From contig NZ_VCHA01000003.1 of assembly GCF_016597815.1 (NCBI RefSeq), forward strand, positions 1 to 64,000: a DNA stretch of 64,000 bases. The letters are read 5' to 3'. The DNA comes from Marinobacter sp. DY40_1A1 (GTDB lineage Bacteria > Pseudomonadota > Gammaproteobacteria > Pseudomonadales > Oleiphilaceae). How positions within the stretch are numbered: the stretch's first letter is position 1; each line of letters opens with the position of its first letter. Both the position numbers and the translations under genes were made by a program. Below are positions 36,071 through 45,622 of the stretch, one piece after another. A model generated the notes under the pieces. It searched no databases. It worked only from the letters and a program-made list of their open reading frames with translations, and was not told the origin of the DNA.

Positions 36071-36876
36071 TTGCCAGTACAAACACGAAAACATGGCAGT
36101 TCAGAACTCCAAAACAACACCTGCTCCGATGGGCTGGCTGGTTCTGGCTGGTGGCTTTAACAGCATTCTGCTGGAACCTGATGACTGAAGACACCATCTG
36201 GGCCTTTGTAGCAGACGCACCCCGACAGGCTTCGGATATCGGTGGCCGCATGCTCCCACCGCGCTGGGGCTACCTCAATCAACTCTGGCAGCCGCTCTGG
36301 GATACGCTGAACATCGCAACTCTTGGCACACTGATCGGAGTGATCATCGCGATACCCGTTGCCTTCCTGGCCGCTGGCAACACCACCCCGAGCCGTCATT
36401 TTGTACGCCCGATGGCCCTGCTTATCATCGTAACCTCACGCTCCATCAACTCGCTTATCTGGGCGCTGCTGCTGGTCGCAATCATCGGCCCTGGACTTTT
36501 GGCAGGCATTGTCGCGATAGGCCTACGCTCGATCGGCTTCGTTGCCAAGTTACTGTACGAGGCCATTGAAGAGATTGATGAGAACCAGGTGGAAGCAGTG
36601 CGAGCAACAGGTGCCTCCCGGGTTCAGGTGATTGATTACGCGATTATCCCGCAGATCCTGCCGGCATTTTGGGGCATATCAGTGTTCCGCTGGGACATCA
36701 ACATTCGCGAATCGACCATTCTCGGGCTGGTGGGTGCCGGCGGCCTGGGTCTGCAACTCCAGTCATCCTTGAGCACGCTAGCCTGGAACCAGGTAACGGT
36801 AATTTTTCTCGTTATAGTGGCGACTGTGGTCGTTTCTGAATGGGTGTCTGCGAAAGTTCGGCGGGCTGTGCTCTAA
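36067..36876 (+). CDS. phnE: PhnE-type permease, second copy
   Basis: A 269-residue permease homologous to the preceding gene (shared VEAVRATGASRVQVIDYAIIPQILPAFWG and IRESTILGLVGAGGLG). Two separate permeases are common in PtxC/PhnE-type importers of phosphite, hypophosphite or phosphonates. The start overlaps the previous stop by ATGA. It ends the transporter operon, followed by a bidirectional terminator. Confidence 0.9.
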   Translation: MIASTNTKTWQFRTPKQHLLRWAGWFWLVALTAFCWNLMTEDTIWAFVADAPRQASDIGGRMLPPRWGYLNQLWQPLWDTLNIATLGTLIGVIIAIPVAFLAAGNTTPSRHFVRPMALLIIVTSRSINSLIWALLLVAIIGPGLLAGIVAIGLRSIGFVAKLLYEAIEEIDENQVEAVRATGASRVQVIDYAIIPQILPAFWGISVFRWDINIRESTILGLVGAGGLGLQLQSSLSTLAWNQVTVIFLVIVATVVVSEWVSAKVRRAVL

Positions 36877-36916
36877 ACGAGCATGATCGCCAGTAGGGTG
36901 AGTAACTCAAAACGAA

Positions 36917-36951
36917 AAAAGGCAAATCAGTAAGTTACTGATTTGCCTTTT
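36917..36951. terminator. Bidirectional terminator between phnE and tRNA
   Basis: Perfect 13-base inverted repeat GGCAAATCAGTAA / TTACTGATTTGCC centred on one base, with A-tract before and T-tract after, so it gives T-tracts on both strands. It can end the plus-strand transporter operon and the minus-strand tRNA transcript. Confidence 0.8.
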
Positions 36952-36955
36952 AATA

Positions 36956-37032
<77 letters not shown>

Positions 37033-37099
37033 TCAAACTGGTTGTTGCCGAGTCGCCTCGATCAACGTGCGCGTATAATAAGGACTTGTGGGCGCGTTG

Positions 37100-37789
37100 T
37101 CAATTACTGTTTTCAAACAGATCTGTTGGGTAGTGGAGGTTTTCTGTCACCGACGCCTCGGGATTCTTGAAGAACCCAACCTGCTCCATGGCCTCCTGAA
37201 CTGGCCGGAAGGACTTGCGATGTTCTGGCGTTACCCCCAACCGGAACAGGGCTTCCATGTGGACGGGCGTGGGATAACCTTTGTGTTTGGCAAGTCCGTA
37301 GCCGGGATACCTCTGCTCCAGTGCCTCCATCTCCCTGTCCCGGGTCACTTTGGCAAGTATGGATGCAGCGCTGATGGCCTCTACCCTGCTATCCCCCTTT
37401 ACCACCGGCTCGGAAGGCCAATGCCATTTCGGGCATTTGTTTCCATCCACCAGCACGTACTCTGGCGCAACGCCCAAACCGGCAACGGCTCGCTCCATGG
37501 CAATCATGGTGGCTTGGTATATGTTGATCTGATCTATCTCATGGGCCTCACAACGGCCCAGACACCAGGCAGTCGCATGCTCAATAATTTCTTCGTAAAG
37601 AGCATTACGTTTTTTTTCTGTGAGTTTTTTCGAGTCTGCCAACCCTGCAATAGGCCGATCAGGATTCAGAATAACCGCTGCAGTCACTACCGCACCAATG
37701 AGTGGCCCGCGCCCTACCTCATCCACGCCAGCCAATAACCGGCCCTGATAGGCACATTCAAACGGAGGTAATGCAGGTGCTCGCGCCAT
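37100..37789 (-). CDS. rnhB: Ribonuclease HII
   Basis: A 229-residue RNase HII with all four catalytic acids in recognisable motifs: [12 protein letters not shown] (Asp-Glu), YVLVDGNK (Asp), and [16 protein letters not shown] with a later acidic residue. Removes ribonucleotides misinserted in DNA. The C-terminus ([19 protein letters not shown]) extends about 25 residues past the common length. It starts immediately after the lpxB stop (no gap), the last gene in the envelope-gene run. Confidence 0.93.
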   Translation of the reverse strand: MARAPALPPFECAYQGRLLAGVDEVGRGPLIGAVVTAAVILNPDRPIAGLADSKKLTEKKRNALYEEIIEHATAWCLGRCEAHEIDQINIYQATMIAMERAVAGLGVAPEYVLVDGNKCPKWHWPSEPVVKGDSRVEAISAASILAKVTRDREMEALEQRYPGYGLAKHKGYPTPVHMEALFRLGVTPEHRKSFRPVQEAMEQVGFFKNPEASVTENLHYPTDLFENSN

Positions 37790-38971
37790 TCAACGGGCTC
37801 GCTCTTCAACAAGCTCAGAAATTGCCTGGGCAGCTTTTTCGTCGGCATCCTGTTTCAAGGTGTGGTGAAGCTCTGAAAATGCCTCTACTAACCGGTCTCG
37901 CTCTTGCTGATTTTCCATGCGCTCCAGCACAGCAGCGCCGAGTGATTCCGGTGTCGCGTCATCCTGCAATAACTCAGGCACAAGAGGTTGCTTCGCCAAC
38001 AGGTTAGGCAGTGAAACGTGAGGCACCTTCACCAGGCGGGAAATCACTGCCCAGCTGACGTTGCTCAAGCGATAGCCCACGACCATAGGCTTTTTCAGCA
38101 GCATAGCCTCTAGAGTCGCCGTTCCGGACGCCAGCAATACAACATCTGATGCAGCCATCACTTCCCGGGAGCGGCCTCTTACAATAGTGACCTGAAGCTT
38201 TACGTCGAGCGCTTCGATGAGATCACGAACCTGCTGTTCCCGTTCACGGTTCACACAGGGGATAACCAGTTGCACATCCGGCCGTTTGGCCTGAATCCAA
38301 CGTGCGGCTTCCAGAAACAAGGTACCCAGACGTTCGACTTCACCAGCCCGGCTCCCTGGAAGCACCGCCAACAAGGGTGCACTCTCATCAAGTCCAAGGT
38401 CTTGGCGGGCTTTCCCTGTTTCGGGAACCAGCGGTATGCGATCTGCAAGAGGGTGCCCTACAAAGGCAACGGGCACCTGATGCTCTTCATAGAACCTGGC
38501 TTCAAATGGCAACAGGGTGAGCATCAGGTCGACAGACTTGGCGATTTTGAAAATTCGTTTCTGCCGCCAGGCCCAAACCGACGGGCTGACGTAATGAACT
38601 GAGGGGATGCCCGCTTCCCGACAACGCCGTTCGATAGCCAGGGTGAAATCCGGGGAATCGATGCCGATCACCACATCTGGTGGGGTGGCGAAGAAATAAC
38701 TCAGGAGGCGTGCGCGTATACGAAAGAGTTCCCGGATACGGCCAAGGACTTCTACCAGGCCCATAACAGAGAGCCGCTCCATAGGAACCAGAGAGTGGAA
38801 ACCTTCGGCTATCATTTCATCACCACCAATGCCGACAAATCGGGCTTTGGGGTAGCGGTTGCGAAGTGATCGGATCAGGCCGGCGCCTAAAATATCCCCG
38901 GACGCCTCACCTGCGATAATTCCAAAGGTTATACTGCGGTCACTGACAAATGCGGCCCGGGGATGATCCAT
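37790..38971 (-). CDS. lpxB: Lipid-A-disaccharide synthase
   Basis: A 393-residue GT-B glycosyltransferase that condenses UDP-2,3-diacylglucosamine with lipid X. Motifs: GEASGDILGAGLIRSL at the N-terminus, PDVVIGIDSPDF, HYVSPSVWAWRQ, and GSRAGEVERL followed by the C-terminal nucleotide site (LASGTATLEAMLLKKPMVVGYR). Ribosome site AGGAGC precedes the ATG. Twenty bases after lpxA. Confidence 0.95.
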   Translation of the reverse strand: MDHPRAAFVSDRSITFGIIAGEASGDILGAGLIRSLRNRYPKARFVGIGGDEMIAEGFHSLVPMERLSVMGLVEVLGRIRELFRIRARLLSYFFATPPDVVIGIDSPDFTLAIERRCREAGIPSVHYVSPSVWAWRQKRIFKIAKSVDLMLTLLPFEARFYEEHQVPVAFVGHPLADRIPLVPETGKARQDLGLDESAPLLAVLPGSRAGEVERLGTLFLEAARWIQAKRPDVQLVIPCVNREREQQVRDLIEALDVKLQVTIVRGRSREVMAASDVVLLASGTATLEAMLLKKPMVVGYRLSNVSWAVISRLVKVPHVSLPNLLAKQPLVPELLQDDATPESLGAAVLERMENQQERDRLVEAFSELHHTLKQDADEKAAQAISELVEERAR

Positions 38972-38991
38972 CGAATAAAGCTCCTGCTGGC

Positions 38992-39783
38992 TCAGCGGAT
39001 AATGCCGCGATGAGCTCCGCGCAAGGAGTCGATAAGCACGCGCACTTCTGGCGTATCGGAGTACTCTTCTTCCAGTTTCTCCACAGCCTGCTCAGTGGTT
39101 AGGCCCTGGCGGTAGATGACTTTGTAGGCTCGGCGCAGGGTCATTAGCACCTCTTTACTGAAGCCGCGGCGCTTGAGACCTTCAACATTCATGCCGTGTG
39201 GCTCCGCCGACTGGCCCGCAGCCATAACGTAAGCCGGAATATCCTTGAGCACGATACTGCCACCAGCTGCCATGCTGTGAGGCCCTATATGGCAGAACTG
39301 GTGCACCATGGTGCCACCGCCCAGAATAGCATGATCGCCTACCGTAACATGGCCTGCCAGCGTTGCGCAGTTGGCAAGGATGATGTTGTTGCCAATAACG
39401 CAGTCGTGGGCCACATGCACATAGGCCATCAGCAGGTTGTGACTGCCAACGCGGGTTTCACCTTGATCTTGTACAGTGCCACGGTGAATGGTGCAGTTCT
39501 CGCGAATGGTGTTGTTGTCACCAATAATGAGCGTGGTTGGCTCCCCGGCGTATTTTTTATCCTGACACTCTTCACCGATGCTGGAGAACTGGAAAATACG
39601 GTTGTTCTTGCCAATAATCGTTGGCCCTTTAACAACCACATGGGAAAGGATTTCTGTGCCTTCGCCAACTTCCACATTCGGGCCGATATAGCTCCAGGGA
39701 CCAACCGTTACGTTATCCGCAAGTTTGGCTGATGGGTCTACTATCGCTTGGGGATGGACGCCCGACCAATCATTTGTCGCCAT
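38992..39783 (-). CDS. lpxA: UDP-N-acetylglucosamine acyltransferase
   Basis: A 263-residue left-handed beta-helix acyltransferase, with hexapeptide repeats from residue 10 on (VHPQAIVDPSAKLADNVTVGPWSYIGPNVEVG). The catalytic His lies in AYVHVAHDCVIGNN. Catalyses the first step of lipid A synthesis, adding 3-hydroxyacyl from ACP. Its start shares one base with the fabZ stop (TAATG). Confidence 0.95.
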   Translation of the reverse strand: MATNDWSGVHPQAIVDPSAKLADNVTVGPWSYIGPNVEVGEGTEILSHVVVKGPTIIGKNNRIFQFSSIGEECQDKKYAGEPTTLIIGDNNTIRENCTIHRGTVQDQGETRVGSHNLLMAYVHVAHDCVIGNNIILANCATLAGHVTVGDHAILGGGTMVHQFCHIGPHSMAAGGSIVLKDIPAYVMAAGQSAEPHGMNVEGLKRRGFSKEVLMTLRRAYKVIYRQGLTTEQAVEKLEEEYSDTPEVRVLIDSLRGAHRGIIR

Positions 39784-40220
39784 TAAACTTCTCTCTCAGC
39801 GGTCAGTATCTCTGCCACACAGACGACTTCACCATCGACCAATGCGCGACATTCAAATTTCCAGATACCGCGTTTTTCCGAGATAATTTCCGACTCCATG
39901 CACAGCCGGTCTCCAGGTAACACGGGGCGCTTGAAGCGTGCCTTACTGGTGCCTGCAAGATATTGTACCAGCCCATCCGAAGGTTTCCGCCCTACTGTTG
40001 CAAAACCGAGAATACCGGAAAGTTGTGCCATGGCTTCAATAATCAGAACCCCAGGCATAATCGGGTTACCGGGGAAATGGCCGTTAAAAAAAGGCTCGTT
40101 AAACGAGATATTCTTGTAGCCTTTGATCGACTTAGATTTTTCAAGCTCGGTAACCCGATCCACCAGCAAGAAAGGGTAACGGTGTGGCAGGTACTCCAGT
40201 ATTTCATCAATATACATCAT
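39783..40220 (-). CDS. fabZ: 3-hydroxyacyl-ACP dehydratase FabZ
   Basis: A 145-residue hot-dog dehydratase. Catalytic His in [14 protein letters not shown], catalytic Glu in [14 protein letters not shown]. Competes with LpxA for the same 3-hydroxyacyl-ACP pool, so its place between lpxD and lpxA fits balanced fatty acid and lipid A synthesis. The ORF is open upstream into lpxD, but [10 protein letters not shown] with GAGG upstream is the proper start (40220, or 40217). Confidence 0.95.
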   Translation of the reverse strand: MMYIDEILEYLPHRYPFLLVDRVTELEKSKSIKGYKNISFNEPFFNGHFPGNPIMPGVLIIEAMAQLSGILGFATVGRKPSDGLVQYLAGTSKARFKRPVLPGDRLCMESEIISEKRGIWKFECRALVDGEVVCVAEILTAEREV

Positions 40221-40231
40221 CGTGATCGGCC

Positions 40232-41257
40232 TCAGCCCTCTGATTTCTTTTCCAGCTCTTTGACGCGCCGCGCCAGAGTATCCAATTGACGGAAACGCAC
40301 GGCATTTTTGCGCCATTGCCGGTTGGTATCTGCGCTGGTGCCGGAAGAATACACTCCTGGTTCCCGAATATCTCCGGTGACCAGAGTCATGCCGGTAAGA
40401 TGTACCTGGCTGGCAATTTCCAGGTGGCCGGCTACTCCGGACGCACCACCAAATACACAGTGGCTGCCAATCTTTGTACTGCCCGCAATCCCCACCATTG
40501 CGGCCATAGCGCAATGATCACCAATGTGGACATTGTGGGCAATTTGAATGAGGTTATCGAGTTTAACGCCACTACCGATAACGGTGTCATCCAGAGCACC
40601 ACGATCTATTGTGGTGTTTGCGCCCACCTCAACATCGTCACCAAGAACAACGCGACCTAGCTGTGCAATTCTGTGCCATTGGCCCTTTTCGTTGGCGAAG
40701 CCAAACCCGTCAGAGCCTATGACTGCACCGCTGAGAATATGGCAACGCTGCCCAATCACCACATCGTGGGCAAGCGTAACTCTGGGCCTGATAATGGAGC
40801 CGGCCCCGATGCTGGAGCGAGAACCAATAACACTGCCTGCACCGATGACAACCGCTTCGCCAATAACCACTTCCGCCTCAATAACGGCATTAGGGCCGAT
40901 ACTGGCACTGGTGGCAACGGTTGCACTCGGGTCAACCACTGCCGCAGGGTGAATGCCCGGCGGCGCAATGGGCGCAGGGTCAAACCAGTGACTGAGCCGA
41001 GCATAACCCAGATAAGGATTGGCAAGTACCAGGACATTGGTCGGGCAATCATCCGCTGCTGCAGGCGACAGAATAACGGCCGCAGCCTGAGTCTCTCCCA
41101 AGTGTTTTGCATAGGTGGGATTAGCCAGAAAACTCAGCTGATCCGGGCCTGCAGCCTGAAGCGTTGCAAGGCCGGATACCTGAATTTCAGGATCGCCTCT
41201 AAGCTCCGCGCCGAGGGCTTCTGCTATTTCTCCAAGCCGGTAAAACTTTTCCGTCAT
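40232..41257 (-). CDS. lpxD: UDP-3-O-acylglucosamine N-acyltransferase
   Basis: A 341-residue enzyme of the third lipid A step, with an N-terminal uridine-binding domain (about 1-100) and a beta-helix of hexapeptide repeats ([33 protein letters not shown]). Catalytic His in [20 protein letters not shown]-terminal helix closes the protein ([10 protein letters not shown]). ATG at 41257 has GGAG upstream; an ATG 12 bases earlier is also possible. Confidence 0.95.
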   Translation of the reverse strand: MTEKFYRLGEIAEALGAELRGDPEIQVSGLATLQAAGPDQLSFLANPTYAKHLGETQAAAVILSPAAADDCPTNVLVLANPYLGYARLSHWFDPAPIAPPGIHPAAVVDPSATVATSASIGPNAVIEAEVVIGEAVVIGAGSVIGSRSSIGAGSIIRPRVTLAHDVVIGQRCHILSGAVIGSDGFGFANEKGQWHRIAQLGRVVLGDDVEVGANTTIDRGALDDTVIGSGVKLDNLIQIAHNVHIGDHCAMAAMVGIAGSTKIGSHCVFGGASGVAGHLEIASQVHLTGMTLVTGDIREPGVYSSGTSADTNRQWRKNAVRFRQLDTLARRVKELEKKSEG

Positions 41258-41305
41258 CTCGCGCTCCAAAACACGCTTGTGAGCCCCCGGGCTCTTCAGC
41301 AGGAA

Positions 41306-41800
41306 TTAACGGTTCAGTTTTTCCAGAAGCTGTGGAGTCAGATTCATTTCCGGCTTTACATAGACAACAGCTTCGCTTGGCAGAATAAGATCCAGATCGT
41401 TTTCTTCAAGCAACTCTTTAACAGCCGCATCTACTTCCGGACGTGCTTCCTCAAGGAATGCCTGCTTCCGCTGGTTCACAGTAGTATCAAGGCGCTGCTT
41501 CAGGAAGTTGAACTCTTTGACCTTTTCCTGGAATTCGCCGGCAAGCTTGTTACGCTCGCTCTCGTTCATCATTGCGCCGTCTTTTTCCAGACGCTCTTTC
41601 AGCTTTCGAGCGGCCTCTTGGGTCTCGCGAACCTTTTCCTCGTCGCCGGCAAAATCTCTTTGCATAGCTTCACTGAAAGACTTGGCGTCGTTTGATGAGA
41701 ACAATGCTTGCCGAAGATCTACGACACCAATTCGGGTTTCTGCTACGGCTGGCAATGCGATCGCCATGGCTGCTGCAAACATCACTAGGTTTCTGAACAT
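41306..41800 (-). CDS. skp: Periplasmic chaperone Skp/OmpH
   Basis: A 164-residue secreted chaperone. Signal peptide about 1-20 (MFRNLVMFAAAMAIALPAVA) and a long coiled-coil hairpin rich in Lys and Glu (about 50-125, RETQEAARKLKERLEKDG), the tentacles that hold unfolded outer membrane proteins. Chosen start has AGGAGACC upstream; upstream in-frame codons precede the signal peptide and are unlikely. It follows bamA, as in most gammaproteobacteria. Confidence 0.93.
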   Translation of the reverse strand: MFRNLVMFAAAMAIALPAVAETRIGVVDLRQALFSSNDAKSFSEAMQRDFAGDEEKVRETQEAARKLKERLEKDGAMMNESERNKLAGEFQEKVKEFNFLKQRLDTTVNQRKQAFLEEARPEVDAAVKELLEENDLDLILPSEAVVYVKPEMNLTPQLLEKLNR

Positions 41801-41862
41801 CTTGGGTCTCCTGAGTTTCATTCGTTTTTGTTTCTCGCAACGCTTAAGCAAATTTCTGCAAA

Positions 41863-44181
41863 TCAGAATGTCTGGCCAAGTGAGAACTGGAACACCTGAG
41901 TTTCATCTTTCGGTTTGTCGTTCAGCGGCTTGGCAAGGCTGAATGCCAGTGGACCTACAGCGGTAATCCACTGGAACCCTATGCCCACAGAGTATCGTAA
42001 CTCCGACGGCTCCGGGTCATATCCGCGATCGGGATCGAATACCTGACCTCCGTCCAGGAAGAATGCGGTACGCATAGAGCGGCTGTCTCCGGCAAACGGC
42101 GTTGGGAAAATCAACTCCAGGGATCCTTCTGTGAGGAGATTACCACCGAACGGATCGGGATCGGAAAAATCGTTATCAGCAGGACGCGCACGCGGCCCCA
42201 GCGAGTTAGCCTGATAACCCCTCACTGATCCATAACCGCCCGCATAGAAATGCTCATAGAACGGCATGATTGGGTCTTCACCATATCCATTGCCGTAACC
42301 CACTTCCGTTCTCGTATGCAGAACCCAACGATCGTTGTCCGACATGGGGAAGTAGAAATCCGTTCTGTGGGTAGCTTTATAGAACGTAAGGTCACTGCCG
42401 GGCACGGCGACATCAATCGACAGGGAGTGGCTGTGACCCGAGGTTGGCAAGACACCCCGGTTCAAGGTGCTGCGACGCCAACTGCCGAATAAGAAATAGT
42501 TATTGAAGTTATCGCCTTCTTCTTCGATGAAGTCAGTCACATCTTTGGACGTAAATACTCCACCTTTAATCTTGGAGTTGGTATAACCCACCCCGAAATT
42601 AAGCCTGGTAATATTGTCGGTTGGATACCCGAAGGTGATACGTCCGCCGTATTCATCCAACAGGTAGGACGTAATGTCCTCCTGTTCAAAATCTGTTTCC
42701 CTGGCAAACACACTGAAACCACGGCTTACACCGTCTACAGTGTAGTACGGGTCCATGTAGGAGATATTCGCGCTTCTAACGGCATCACTCACGTTTACGC
42801 CAAATGATGCCCGCTTGCCCGTGCCAAAAAAGTTATTTTCGGCCACGTTGGCGCCAAGAATAATGCCCGAGTCCTGTGAAAAGCCAACAGATGCGGAGAG
42901 ACTTCCTGTTGGCTGTTCTTCCACCGAATAGTTCACATCAACAAGATCATCTGTTCCCGGTACCGGAACCGTATCCACATTAACCATCTTGAAAAAGCCA
43001 AGCCGCTCAAGGCGGGTTTTGGAAAACTCAATACGGTCGGATGAAGCAATACCGCCTTCCATTTGCGTCATTTCCTGGCGCAAAACATCGTCACGGGTAG
43101 AGACATTACCGCTGAAATTTATACGCCGAACATAAGCCCGCTTGCCCGGCTCAACAAAAAACGTAACGGCAGCGGTGTTATCTGGACCCGGCTCAGGCAC
43201 GGCATTTACATTTGCGAAGGCGTAACCTTCCCTGCCTAAACGGAAAGACAGCGTCTCTGAAATGGCTGTCATCCGGGCACGGGAAAATACATCGCCCGCC
43301 TCTACCGGAATCAGTTTACGCAGTTCCTCTTCATCAACAATGAGATTGCCACGGAGCTTTATTTCAGAAATCGTATACTGCGGGCCTTCATCGATAGCGA
43401 TAGCAATAAACACCTGTCGCTTGTCTGGTGAGATAGAGACCTGGCTGGACTCCACATTGAAGTCGAGGTAACCCCGGTCGAGATAGAATGAGCGCAAGGT
43501 TTCCAGGTCACCGCTCAAGCGTTCCCGTGCATACTTGTCCGCATTAGTGATGGAGTTCCACCAGCTAGTGGTACGCAGCTCGAACAGGTCTCGTAACTGC
43601 TCATCACTGAACTCCCGGTTACCCACCAGGTTGATGTGCTGAATGGCTGCAACAGTGCCTTCGTTAATATCCAGGCGAATGGCCACACGGTTTCGCGGAA
43701 GCTCTTCGGCCGTTGCCTTCACGCGCGCGTTGTAGCGCCCCTGCCCAATGTAGGAGCGCAGAATTTCCAGTTCCAGCCGCTCCAATGTTGCCCGGCGGAA
43801 TACCTGCCCCTCCTGAAGCCCGGCACCAGCCAGGGCATCCATGAGCATATCGGTCTCGATGTTCTTGTTGCCCTCAATTTCGATCGACGTGATCGAAGGG
43901 CGCTCCCGAACAGTAAGAATCAGAATCCCGGCATCGCGACTCGCTTCGATGTCGGTGAACAAACCTGTACGGAACAGCGATTTAATCGCATCAGCCAGTT
44001 CGGCTTCGTCCATCTGTTCTCCGATATTTACAGGAAAAGCAGAAAACACAGTACCTGCAGAAACACGCTGCAAGCCTTCCACCTCAATATCTGCAACCGT
44101 AAATTCATCTGCAAATGCTGGCTTCATGCCGGTTGCGGCAACAGCGAGGCCAATGGCTATGCCTAGAAGAGAACGTCTCAT
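41863..44181 (-). CDS. bamA: Outer membrane assembly factor BamA
   Basis: A 772-residue Omp85 protein: signal peptide about 1-24, five POTRA domains (about 25-425, first EFTVADIEVEGLQRVSAGTVF, last VEPGKRAYVRRINFSGNVSTRDDVLRQE) and a 16-stranded barrel with the conserved RGY motif (GSVRGYQANSLGPR) and terminal beta signal ending in Phe (QVFQFSLGQTF). Core of the BAM complex that inserts outer membrane proteins. Length close to normal. Confidence 0.96.
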   Translation of the reverse strand: MRRSLLGIAIGLAVAATGMKPAFADEFTVADIEVEGLQRVSAGTVFSAFPVNIGEQMDEAELADAIKSLFRTGLFTDIEASRDAGILILTVRERPSITSIEIEGNKNIETDMLMDALAGAGLQEGQVFRRATLERLELEILRSYIGQGRYNARVKATAEELPRNRVAIRLDINEGTVAAIQHINLVGNREFSDEQLRDLFELRTTSWWNSITNADKYARERLSGDLETLRSFYLDRGYLDFNVESSQVSISPDKRQVFIAIAIDEGPQYTISEIKLRGNLIVDEEELRKLIPVEAGDVFSRARMTAISETLSFRLGREGYAFANVNAVPEPGPDNTAAVTFFVEPGKRAYVRRINFSGNVSTRDDVLRQEMTQMEGGIASSDRIEFSKTRLERLGFFKMVNVDTVPVPGTDDLVDVNYSVEEQPTGSLSASVGFSQDSGIILGANVAENNFFGTGKRASFGVNVSDAVRSANISYMDPYYTVDGVSRGFSVFARETDFEQEDITSYLLDEYGGRITFGYPTDNITRLNFGVGYTNSKIKGGVFTSKDVTDFIEEEGDNFNNYFLFGSWRRSTLNRGVLPTSGHSHSLSIDVAVPGSDLTFYKATHRTDFYFPMSDNDRWVLHTRTEVGYGNGYGEDPIMPFYEHFYAGGYGSVRGYQANSLGPRARPADNDFSDPDPFGGNLLTEGSLELIFPTPFAGDSRSMRTAFFLDGGQVFDPDRGYDPEPSELRYSVGIGFQWITAVGPLAFSLAKPLNDKPKDETQVFQFSLGQTF

Positions 44182-44225
44182 TCAATTATTTCGCCTGGTT
44201 AATGCGCGTAAGGAGCCCGCAATTC

Positions 44226-45575
44226 TCACAACCGCATCAGGTCGTTGTAAAGAGCAAACACCATTAATGTGAGGATCATTGCCATACCAATTCGTAATCC
44301 AAGCTCCTGAACGGCGTCCGATACCGGCTTTTTGCGGATTGCTTCGATGGTGTAATACAAGATATGACCACCGTCCAGCACCGGTACAGGTAACAGATTC
44401 AGGATACCCAGGCTGACACTCAGGTACGCCAAAAATCGAATAAAGTCTTCAAACCCCGAGCTGACACTGGCTTCAGCTACACGGGCAATCGTAATCGGGC
44501 CACTGAGATTACTGGGTGAGAGTAGTCCTGTAACCATCTTTTTGATGGCAACCAGCGTAAGCCTTGTATCTGCCCAGGTTTCGTCCAGCGCAATGGGGAT
44601 GGCAGCCAAGGGGCCATAACGAACGTCGCGCATTACATCATCTGGCCATGAGACTGGCTTAACACCGGCCCCCACGAAACCAATAACTTCGCCATTGTCC
44701 TGCTGCTTTTGCGCCGGAGTTACCTGAACAGACTGCTCAGTCCCAGCACGCTCAATACTGAGTTCGAGCATTTGCTCGGGTGCACTGCGAATAAAAGCAA
44801 CCAACTCGAACCAGTCTTCAACTGGTTCTTCATTCACCGCAAGAACACGATCTCCCGCCTGCAACCCTGCAGCTTGAGCACGGCCACCGTCTGCAATCTG
44901 GCCAAGTATGGCTGGAACATCTGGCCGCCAGGGCGTAATACCAAACTCACCAAGCGGGTCCGGTGTTTCGTTGCTCAAGCTCCAACCACCCAGCTCGCCG
45001 CTCAAAGTGCCCTGAGCGCCAGCACTGGATACATCCAGGGTGATTATTCCTTGCTCGCCAGCACGCTCTAGAATGCGCATATTCACATCCCGCCAGGAGC
45101 TCACTCTATGCCCATCTACAGCGTGGATTTCCATACCCTCACGAAGGCCAACATTACTGGCAACGCTTTCCCTGGCAACATCACCCACGATGGGCGCGAC
45201 GTGAGTGACACCCACCACGCCAAGCAGCCAGTAGGCGAAAATGGCAAACAGGAAGTTGGCAACCGGGCCTGCTGCCGCAATGGCAATCCGCTGAGAAGGA
45301 GGTTTGGATGTAAAAGCCTGGTCTCTGAGTTCTTCAGGGACCGGTCCCTCTCGCTCATCCAGCATCTTTACGTAGCCGCCCAATGGAATGGCGGCTATTG
45401 CGAATTCAGTGCCGTGGCGATCGTACCAAGAGAACAGGGGCTTACCAAAACCCACTGAGAAACGCAGTACTTTCACCCCGCATCGGCGCGCGACCCAGAA
45501 ATGGCCATACTCATGCAGGGTGACGAGTATCCCCAATGTAAGCGCAAGAGCAAGTACGGTTTGAATAATCTGCAT
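44226..45575 (-). CDS. rseP: Site-2 protease RseP
   Basis: A 449-residue intramembrane zinc metalloprotease. Zinc motif HEYGH at residues 21-25 in the first membrane helix, GFGKPLFSW and RIAIAAAGPVANFLFA after it, two tandem PDZ domains (about 110-290), and the second metal motif NLLPVPVLDGGHI near the C-terminus. Cleaves RseA to release sigma-E under envelope stress and also clears signal peptides. Lies between bamA and dxr. Confidence 0.95.
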   Translation of the reverse strand: MQIIQTVLALALTLGILVTLHEYGHFWVARRCGVKVLRFSVGFGKPLFSWYDRHGTEFAIAAIPLGGYVKMLDEREGPVPEELRDQAFTSKPPSQRIAIAAAGPVANFLFAIFAYWLLGVVGVTHVAPIVGDVARESVASNVGLREGMEIHAVDGHRVSSWRDVNMRILERAGEQGIITLDVSSAGAQGTLSGELGGWSLSNETPDPLGEFGITPWRPDVPAILGQIADGGRAQAAGLQAGDRVLAVNEEPVEDWFELVAFIRSAPEQMLELSIERAGTEQSVQVTPAQKQQDNGEVIGFVGAGVKPVSWPDDVMRDVRYGPLAAIPIALDETWADTRLTLVAIKKMVTGLLSPSNLSGPITIARVAEASVSSGFEDFIRFLAYLSVSLGILNLLPVPVLDGGHILYYTIEAIRKKPVSDAVQELGLRIGMAMILTLMVFALYNDLMRL

Positions 45576-45622
45576 AGCATTCCTGGTTTAAGCGCCAGCC
45601 CGGCGAAAAGCTCTAAGTTACA

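Noticed and set aside
33405..36876. Phosphonate degradation (C-P lyase) locus
   Set aside because: Only transporter genes are present; no phnG-M, phosphonatase or ptxD in the window.
40673..41695. A 340-codon plus-strand frame over lpxD and skp
   Set aside because: Antisense to two certain genes, with hexapeptide repeat shadows (Asn/Gly-rich); not coding.
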